Under the pieces are notes generated by a model. The model was given only the letters and a program-made list of their open reading frames with translations, had not been told where the DNA came from and searched no databases. Positions 58,712 through 64,000 of a stretch of 64,000 bases of DNA are shown in pieces. This DNA comes from an uncultured Lachnospiraceae bacterium. Lineage in GTDB: Bacteria; Bacillota; Clostridia; Lachnospirales; Lachnospiraceae. The stretch is taken from positions 1-64,000 of the forward strand of contig UQDA01000008.1 in assembly GCA_900539715.1 (NCBI GenBank). Reading direction: 5' to 3'. Each line of letters starts with the position of its first letter. Positions within the stretch are counted from its first letter, which is position 1. The translations under genes were made by a program, and so were the position numbers.

Positions 58712-59695
58712 ATGTTGAACGTAGGTATTTTGGGGACGGGCTCCATTGCAGGGGTGATGGCGGATACGCTTTCAAAAATGACATCCGCCTGCTGTGTGGC
58801 GGCAGCAAGCCGTGATATGGAAAAGGGTCGTGCATTCGCGCAGAAGCACGGAATACCGAAAGTATACGGCTCCTATGAGGAGCTGCTGGATGATCCGCAG
58901 GTGTCGCTTGTGTATGTAGCGACGCCGCACTCTCATCATTACAGATGGGCGAAAGCAGCGCTGGAGCACGGAAAGCATGTTTTGTGTGAAAAAGCATTTA
59001 CCGTAAACGCAGCACAGGCAAAAGAGCTGTTCCGTATTTCGGAAGAGAAGCATCTTCTTTTGACAGAAGCGATATGGACGAGATATCTTCCGATGCGCGG
59101 AACCATCAATGAGGTGTTAAGGAGCGGTATTGTGGGAATGCCCCGCATCCTTACGGCAAATCTCGGAGAGCCGATCAGTCAGGTGCCCCGTATGAAAGAG
59201 CCAGACCTTGCGGGAGGGGCGCTTCTGGATCTTGGCGTGTATACGCTGACCTTTGCGGCGATGATATTCGGGAGCAATCCTGTATCAGTATATGCAGCCG
59301 GGAATCTGACGGAGAAGGGCGTAGACGAACAGGAGGCGGTAACACTCCGGTATGCGGACGGACGTATGGCGCTTTTGCATAATTCCATGACGGTAATGAG
59401 TGATAAACGCGGTATCATCGAGTGCGAAAACGGGTATCTTGAAGTGAGCGACATCATTTGTCCGAGAGAACTGCGCGTTTATAATCGCAGCCGTGCGCTC
59501 ATCGCGTCATACCGTGCCCCGAAGTGCATTTCAGGCTACGAGTATGAAGTGGAGGCGTGCATCCGTGCGCTGGATGCAGGAGGAACAGAGTGCCCGCTCA
59601 TGCCGCATGCAGAAACGGTGCGTGTGATGGAATGGATGGATTCCATACGGGAACAGGTCGGTGTAAAATATCCCGAAGAAATTGAAGCTGTTTAA
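58712..59695 (+). CDS. Gfo/Idh/MocA family oxidoreductase
   Basis: An NAD(P)-dependent dehydrogenase acting on a sugar or related alcohol. The 327-residue protein has the Rossmann motif ILGTGSIAGVMA, VYVATPHSHHY, the catalytic-type GKHVLCEKAFTVN (EKP-like motif as EKA), and GGGALLDLGVYTL as GGALLDLGVY. The substrate cannot be told. It starts 22 bp after the glgCD terminator, with AAGAGG as ribosome site, and ends at the second terminator-linked hairpin element. Confidence 0.9.
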   Translation: MLNVGILGTGSIAGVMADTLSKMTSACCVAAASRDMEKGRAFAQKHGIPKVYGSYEELLDDPQVSLVYVATPHSHHYRWAKAALEHGKHVLCEKAFTVNAAQAKELFRISEEKHLLLTEAIWTRYLPMRGTINEVLRSGIVGMPRILTANLGEPISQVPRMKEPDLAGGALLDLGVYTLTFAAMIFGSNPVSVYAAGNLTEKGVDEQEAVTLRYADGRMALLHNSMTVMSDKRGIIECENGYLEVSDIICPRELRVYNRSRALIASYRAPKCISGYEYEVEACIRALDAGGTECPLMPHAETVRVMEWMDSIREQVGVKYPEEIEAV

Positions 59696-59698
59696 AAG

Positions 59699-59734
59699 CA
59701 GGCAGGCGGTCAGTCGACCGCCTGCCTGTTTTTT
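59699..59734 (+). terminator. Terminator after the oxidoreductase gene, fused to a second hairpin
   Basis: A perfect 13-bp stem (CAGGCAGGCGGTC / GACCGCCTGCCTG) with loop AGTC and six T; the T-run starts the left arm of the hairpin at 59728-59774. Confidence 0.9.
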
Positions 59735-59774
59735 CATACGATAGGAAATTTCATTTCCTATCGTATGAAAAAAC
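59728..59774. repeat. Terminator-linked hairpin element, copy B (21-bp perfect arms, 5-nt loop)
   Basis: The left arm 59728-59748 begins GTTTTTTC and ends ATAGGAAA; the right arm 59754-59774 begins TTTCCTAT and ends GAAAAAAC. They pair perfectly around TTTCA. GATTATG (59777-59783), TACT (59786-59789) and CACGC (59792-59796) follow, as in copy A. Confidence 0.85.
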
Positions 59775-59822
59775 ATGATTATGCGTACTCGCACGCGGCG
59801 AAATTGTCGCTGATGCGGAGCG

Positions 59823-61418
59823 TCAGTCTATTTGAGCAAATCTTTTTGTACCCCAGGTAAGGAGCGTATGCCAGCAGAGAAAAGTAAGTCCTGAAAAGCT
59901 GAAAAACAGGATAAGGCAGAGCGCCGGGAACGGGACAGAGAGGACAAACGTACACAGCGCCCAGATTCCGGCGATGAGCAGGACGGACAGCATATTTCCG
60001 AAGATTCCGAGCACGGCGGAAGCGGAATTTTTGATGACAGCGCTTTCGCTTGGGCAGTCTGTCTTTGGAAAGACGAGATTTAAAAGAAGTCCTGATACTG
60101 CCCAGAACGCAGTGACAGACAGACCGGGCAGGAGCAGGAAAAACGAATCAGAAAGCGGGATGATACCTGCAAGACCGGGCAAAAGGAGGCTGACAAGGCA
60201 GGTAGGCCATGTGAGGACCAGATTCAGGCATGCCTTTGCCCCGAAAAGGACAGGGGCAGGGAGCGGGGCTTCTTTTAAGAGCCAGAGCGCCTTCCCGTCC
60301 AGACTGATAGAAATGCAGGACGGATAGACGGTAGATAAAAAGAACATCGCAGCCAGAAACAGCATCGGCGTCAGAAGACGGGGACCGCCAATGAGAGGCA
60401 GCAGCATGTCAAGACGTTCTCTGGAAAAGAGGAGAAAGAACGTGATGCCTGTCAGAAAAACGATGCCGAAGCAGGTGTTTGTCAGGTACAGCGACGAACG
60501 GGTCAGACGGTACAGCTCTGATTTTAAAAGGGCGCAGAAAGGACTGCTCTTTTGCAGGGCGGACAGCCTGAAATCGTGTCGGAGCGTTCTTGCCTGCAAG
60601 GCAGAGAGGATACGTTTGTAGTATCTGGAAAGGAGGGCGGCAAAGGCAGCATAGGGCAGGGCACAGAGAAAAAGCCCGCCTATAAGAGCCGGAAAGCTTC
60701 CGCAGATGCCGTCGGAGACGAGACGGAGCGGGGAAAGATAAGTGTCCAGGATATGGAGCAGCTCGTCCCGGTTTGTAAAAAGGAGCTCTGCAAGCCGGTC
60801 TGCCTGCAGGCAGAAGAACAAAATGACACACAAAAGGAGCATGGTAAGGAGAGAGCCAAGAAGCGCGTTCTTATGCTGCCGCGCCTGAGTCCATGCAAAT
60901 AAAAAACCGCAGAGCGCCGCGAAAAAAGCAGGGAGCAGCGGGAAAAAGAGCATAACGGGCAAAAAGGACAGCCAGAGGGCGGGAGCAGGAGCGATGGAAA
61001 AAAACTGTGCCGCTGCATTGGCAGGCAGCATCCAGAGCCCGACAAATAAAAGGTTTTCCAGATACAGGGCGGCCATGCGGGAGAGCATCACAAGAGAAGG
61101 GCTGACCGGCATGGACAGGAGGAAATCCAGGTCCCTCCCGGAAAAAAGGACATCCTTTGCGCCCATGAATGAAAAAAGAAAGCCAAAGAACAGGGAGAGC
61201 AGGAGCATCGTCGGAAAATAAAACAGCTCGATCCCGCTCTGCGTCATCATGCCCGCAAATAAAAAACCGTAGAGCGCAGACATAAGAACGGAAAAGACCG
61301 CGAGGATGAGGACGGCGGTTATCGCTTTAGGGTCTTTTTTGGAGGTCTTTAAGCCGGAGAAGGCGGCATGGAGCACCTGTTCGGTGTGCAGCCTGCACAG
61401 GATGATGAAATTACGCAT
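59823..61418 (-). CDS. ABC exporter membrane subunit
   Basis: A 531-residue polytopic protein with about 12 hydrophobic segments. It includes the pattern GRDLDFLLSMPVSPSLVMLSRM and LDGKALWLLKEAPLPAPVLFGAKA, both typical of permeases of the putative ABC exporter type that pair with a separate ATPase. It overlaps the ATPase gene upstream by 8 bp and is expected to form one complex with it. Substrate unknown. No soluble domain or signal peptide beyond the first helix. Confidence 0.85.
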   Translation of the reverse strand: MRNFIILCRLHTEQVLHAAFSGLKTSKKDPKAITAVLILAVFSVLMSALYGFLFAGMMTQSGIELFYFPTMLLLSLFFGFLFSFMGAKDVLFSGRDLDFLLSMPVSPSLVMLSRMAALYLENLLFVGLWMLPANAAAQFFSIAPAPALWLSFLPVMLFFPLLPAFFAALCGFLFAWTQARQHKNALLGSLLTMLLLCVILFFCLQADRLAELLFTNRDELLHILDTYLSPLRLVSDGICGSFPALIGGLFLCALPYAAFAALLSRYYKRILSALQARTLRHDFRLSALQKSSPFCALLKSELYRLTRSSLYLTNTCFGIVFLTGITFFLLFSRERLDMLLPLIGGPRLLTPMLFLAAMFFLSTVYPSCISISLDGKALWLLKEAPLPAPVLFGAKACLNLVLTWPTCLVSLLLPGLAGIIPLSDSFFLLLPGLSVTAFWAVSGLLLNLVFPKTDCPSESAVIKNSASAVLGIFGNMLSVLLIAGIWALCTFVLSVPFPALCLILFFSFSGLTFLCWHTLLTWGTKRFAQID

Positions 61419-62142
61419 GGGAATCCTCCTTATTATCAGCGGAAAGCTCCATGAAAACGGATTCCAGCCCCTTTTGACCGACGATACGGGAAGTGGGGCC
61501 TTCTTCGATGAGCGTTCCTTTTCGGATGATGGCGATGCGGTCGCACAGCTTTTCCGCGACCTCGAGGACGTGGGTGGAAAAAAGGACAGAGCTGCCGCCT
61601 TCGCACAGCTTTTTCAGATGTTCTTTTGTGATATAGGCGGCGGACGGGTCGAGACCCACAAAAGGCTCGTCCAGGATGAGGAGCTTAGGCTGTCGCATGA
61701 AGGCGGAGATGAGCGCGAGTTTCTGCTTCATGCCGTGGCTGTAGCTGGAAATTGGGCTTCCGAGCACGCCTGTCATCTGATAGCTTTCCGAGAGCGGTTC
61801 GATGCGCTCTCTGCGGATATCGGCAGGAATGGAATACAGGTCTGCCACGAGCTGCAGGTAGCGGATGCCGCTCATGAAATCATACAGCTCAGGGTCATCC
61901 GGTAAAAAGGCGGTCACGCGTTTGGCTGCGACGGGAGCCTTTTGGATATCGTGCCCGTCGATGAGGATATGTCCGTCGGAAAAATCCAGAATCCCGGCGA
62001 TACAGCGCAGGGTCGTCGTTTTGCCCGCACCGTTGTGCCCGATAAAGCCTGTGATATGCCCGTCAGGTACGGTAAGGCTTAAATGGCTGACTGCCGCCCG
62101 GTCTTTTGTATAATATTTTGAAAAATCTCTTATCTCCAACAT
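61411..62142 (-). CDS. ABC exporter ATPase subunit
   Basis: A 243-residue ATPase: Walker A GHNGAGKTT (about residues 35-43), Q-loop in LPDDPELYDFMSG, signature YSHGMKQKL, Walker B LLILDEP and the switch His in FSTHVLE. The signature LSGGQ is YSHGM, as in other export-type ATPases of the ABC-2/CcmA group. The start at 62142 is supported by AAGGAACTTCTT; a frame to 62178 runs into the operator region. It heads the two-gene operon. Confidence 0.93.
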   Translation of the reverse strand: MLEIRDFSKYYTKDRAAVSHLSLTVPDGHITGFIGHNGAGKTTTLRCIAGILDFSDGHILIDGHDIQKAPVAAKRVTAFLPDDPELYDFMSGIRYLQLVADLYSIPADIRRERIEPLSESYQMTGVLGSPISSYSHGMKQKLALISAFMRQPKLLILDEPFVGLDPSAAYITKEHLKKLCEGGSSVLFSTHVLEVAEKLCDRIAIIRKGTLIEEGPTSRIVGQKGLESVFMELSADNKEDSHA

Positions 62143-62186
62143 AAGAAGTTCCTTTCTGCCGCGCGGGCGGCATGACAAAACTGTAC

Positions 62187-62199
62187 TATTAAACTAATA
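62187..62199. promoter_or_regulatory. Palindrome downstream of the ABC operon -10, possible operator
   Basis: TATTA-AAC-TAATA is a perfect inverted repeat just after the minus-strand -10 (62207-62202), at the expected transcription start. AT-rich sites of this type are used by GntR/YtrA-like regulators, but no regulator gene is adjacent. Confidence 0.5.
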
Positions 62200-62201
62200 C
62201 A

Positions 62202-62230
62202 ACTATACTTTGAGAGGGGGAAAATGTCAA
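62202..62230 (-). promoter_or_regulatory. Promoter of the ABC exporter operon (minus strand)
   Basis: On the minus strand TTGACA (62230-62225), 17 bp, TATAGT (62207-62202): near-consensus. Confidence 0.85.
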
Positions 62231-62306
62231 CAGGATTTTGAACGGGAGTTTACTTTGGCGCTTTTTGGCGGTAAAATAGCAGTACCATAAAAAGGAGGCT
62301 GATACG

Positions 62307-64000
62307 ATGGAAAATTTTACGTTTGACACGATAGAGTATGTGCGGCCGGACTACGATGCGGCAAGGAAGTGCTGGGAATCCGCTGCGCAGAGGGTAAAGG
62401 AGGCGCAGAGCTATGGAGAGCTGAAGGCAGTGATGGAAGAGGTAAACCGCATGGCGGGTCATCTGGAGACGATGTACACGGTATGCATGGTCCGCAATAC
62501 GCTCGATACGACAGATACTTTTTATGAAAAAGAAATGGAGTATAACGACGATACGTTCCCGACGGTAAAGGAGGCAGAGCTGGCGTATGAGAAAGCGCTC
62601 TTGGACAGTCCTTTTGCGGGAGAGCTGGAAGCAGAGTACGGTCATGAACTGCTCGCAGGGATACAGCGGTCTCTGGACAGCTTTGACCCAAAGCTCGTGC
62701 CTTTCATGCAAAAGGATTCCCGTCTTTGTACCCGGTACCAGAAGCTTATGGCAACGGCACAGATTCCGTTCCGGGGGGAAGTATACAACCTGTACGGGAT
62801 TCAGAAGTTTTTTGAAGACAGGGACAGGCAGACGAGAAAAGAAGCGTTCAGGGCATGGTCTGATTTTTACAGGGACAATGAAGCCGAGATGGAGGATATC
62901 TTTGCACAGCTGGTAGAAGTCCGCAATGAGATGGGAAGAGCGCTGGGCGATGAAAATTTTATTCCGCTGGGCTATAAGAAGCAGGGCAGGGGCGATTACG
63001 GGAAGAAAGAGGTGGAAGCGTTCCGGAAGCAGGTGCTGGAGGAGATAGTCCCTTTATGCGAAAAGCTTTATGAAGCGCAGGCAAAGCGCATCGGCGTGGA
63101 TGAGCTCATGGTATATGATGAGTCGTGCGTATTTCCGGATGGCAACGCAGTCCCGGCGGGCGATGACGACTATATGATAGAACAGGCGCGCCGGATGTAC
63201 CATGAAATCAGCCCGGAGACAGGGGAATTTATCGACTTTATGATAGAGCATCAGATGATGAACCTGAAAAATCTTCCGAACAAGGCGTCTACCGGATATA
63301 TGACCTCGCTGCTCGATTATAAGGCTCCGTTTGTATTTTCCTGTTTTAATCATACGATTTTTGACATGCAGGTGCTGACCCATGAGCTGGGACATGCGTT
63401 TGCGGGTTATCAGGCCATGCGCCACCAGCCTGTTCCGGATTATTACGGGATGTCTACGGATATCGCGGAGATTCATTCGATGTCGATGGAGCAGTTTGCC
63501 TACCCCTATGCAGAGTGGTTTTTCGGAGAGGATGCGGACAAATACCGGTTCCAGCATTTGCAGGAAGCTGTCACGTTCGTACCCTATGGCGTGGCGGTGG
63601 ATGAATTCCAGCATATCATGTACGAGCATCCGGAGCTGACGCCGAAGGAGCGTACGCTGGAATGGCGCAAACTGGAGAAAAAATACATGCCGTGGCGCAA
63701 ATATGAGGACGACGAATTTATGGAGCGCGGCGGTTACTGGTATTATAAGCTGCATATTTTCCTCTATCCGTTCTATTACATCAACTACACGCTGACGACG
63801 ATGGGCGCGATGGAGATGAAAAAGCGCTATGAGAAAAACCGTGAGGAAGCATGGAAGGATTATCTGGCGCTGTGCAATGCGGGCGGCAGCAAAAGCTATC
63901 TCGGACTGCTCAAGGTCGCAAACCTGTCAGTCCCTTTTGAGGAAGGAAGCGTGAAACGGGCGATGTCCTATGCGAAGGAAATCCTGTTAAAGGCCATCGA
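62307..64000 (+). CDS. M3 family oligoendopeptidase (partial, runs off the right edge)
   Basis: Open from ATG 62307 (AAAGGAGG 8 bp upstream) to the window end, 564 complete codons with no stop. The protein begins MENFTFDTIEYVRPDY and has LKNLPNKASTGYMTSL, the zinc motif HELGH at residues 359-363 in LTHELGHAFAGYQAM, and the third ligand Glu in DIAEIHSMSMEQF. C-terminal helical sequence typical of M3 peptidases follows, and the end should be close. It is a cytosolic peptidase, distinct in sequence from PepF at 15813. Confidence 0.93.
   Translation, partial: MENFTFDTIEYVRPDYDAARKCWESAAQRVKEAQSYGELKAVMEEVNRMAGHLETMYTVCMVRNTLDTTDTFYEKEMEYNDDTFPTVKEAELAYEKALLDSPFAGELEAEYGHELLAGIQRSLDSFDPKLVPFMQKDSRLCTRYQKLMATAQIPFRGEVYNLYGIQKFFEDRDRQTRKEAFRAWSDFYRDNEAEMEDIFAQLVEVRNEMGRALGDENFIPLGYKKQGRGDYGKKEVEAFRKQVLEEIVPLCEKLYEAQAKRIGVDELMVYDESCVFPDGNAVPAGDDDYMIEQARRMYHEISPETGEFIDFMIEHQMMNLKNLPNKASTGYMTSLLDYKAPFVFSCFNHTIFDMQVLTHELGHAFAGYQAMRHQPVPDYYGMSTDIAEIHSMSMEQFAYPYAEWFFGEDADKYRFQHLQEAVTFVPYGVAVDEFQHIMYEHPELTPKERTLEWRKLEKKYMPWRKYEDDEFMERGGYWYYKLHIFLYPFYYINYTLTTMGAMEMKKRYEKNREEAWKDYLALCNAGGSKSYLGLLKVANLSVPFEEGSVKRAMSYAKEILLKAI

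Overview
The window reads as chromosomal DNA from an anaerobic, spore-forming gut-type Clostridia, most likely a Lachnospiraceae. This is inferred from gene content: a GerA/SpoVAF germination protein, LicT-type antitermination, the GlgC/GlgD pair, TmcAL, YitT, UPF0210, DUF1292, DUF3783, DUF3793 and DUF5662 families, strong AGGAGG-type ribosome sites and TTGACA/TATAAT promoters. The window opens on what looks like the last bases of a 23S rRNA gene. I found no CRISPR array, prophage, intact insertion sequence or integron; most of it is core metabolism read in short operons.

Layout. 1-5.1 kb: rRNA operon end, Sir2-like protein, a small frame-broken ORF, ung, lysA, tRNA-Leu(CAA), a relic-rich gap, purC and a small coiled-coil protein. 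5.1-8.5 kb: hom, an S66 LD-carboxypeptidase and a YitT membrane protein. 8.6-13.2 kb: a MarR regulator with a perfect palindrome in its promoter, followed by a heterodimeric ABC exporter. 13.3-17.6 kb: GH36 alpha-galactosidase and PepF. 17.7-25.0 kb: a LicT-controlled PTS cluster (EIIA, EI, HPr, EIICB) followed by nagB and nagA, a route for taking up and degrading N-acetylglucosamine. 25.0-31.2 kb: an orphan anti-sigma-like protein, polA, coaE, a YycJ-type hydrolase, an ACT protein and UPF0210. 31.2-36.5 kb: tmcAL, a YcxB-like protein, a repeat-rich coiled-coil protein, a germination protein and DUF1292. 36.6-39.6 kb: a GH13-fold protein that has lost its catalytic residues, a DUF5662 protein and a Cys-rich small protein. 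39.6-46.3 kb: DEAD-box helicase, trpS, DUF3783, an amidohydrolase and a glutaminase-A-like protein. 46.6-49.7 kb: feoA-feoA-feoB and the Cys-rich FeoB partner. 49.7-55.9 kb: Rrf2 regulator, cysteine desulfurase, decarboxylase beta and gamma subunits, CarD-like regulator, enolase, DUF3793 and a DtxR regulator. 56.2-64 kb: glgC-glgD, a Gfo/Idh oxidoreductase, an ABC exporter pair and an M3 peptidase running off the right edge.

The most unusual signals are these. (1) The GH13/GlgX-like protein at 36685 lacks the nucleophile and the His-Asp motif yet keeps the fold. (2) Two intergenic elements at 46.5 and 59.7 kb have identical geometry: an intrinsic terminator whose T-tract is the left arm of a second hairpin (21-nt arms, 5-nt loop), followed by a GATTATG box. 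At least one decayed relative lies before hom. (3) A TTAG-N6-CTAA palindrome is shared by the feo and eno promoters, in a window that also encodes a DtxR-type repressor. (4) The general PTS proteins EI and HPr sit downstream of a sugar-responsive antiterminator, and HPr has Lys where regulatory Ser46 normally is.

Family assignments come from recognising motifs by eye. Promoters, operators and terminators were found by reading the sequence, without searches or folding calculations.
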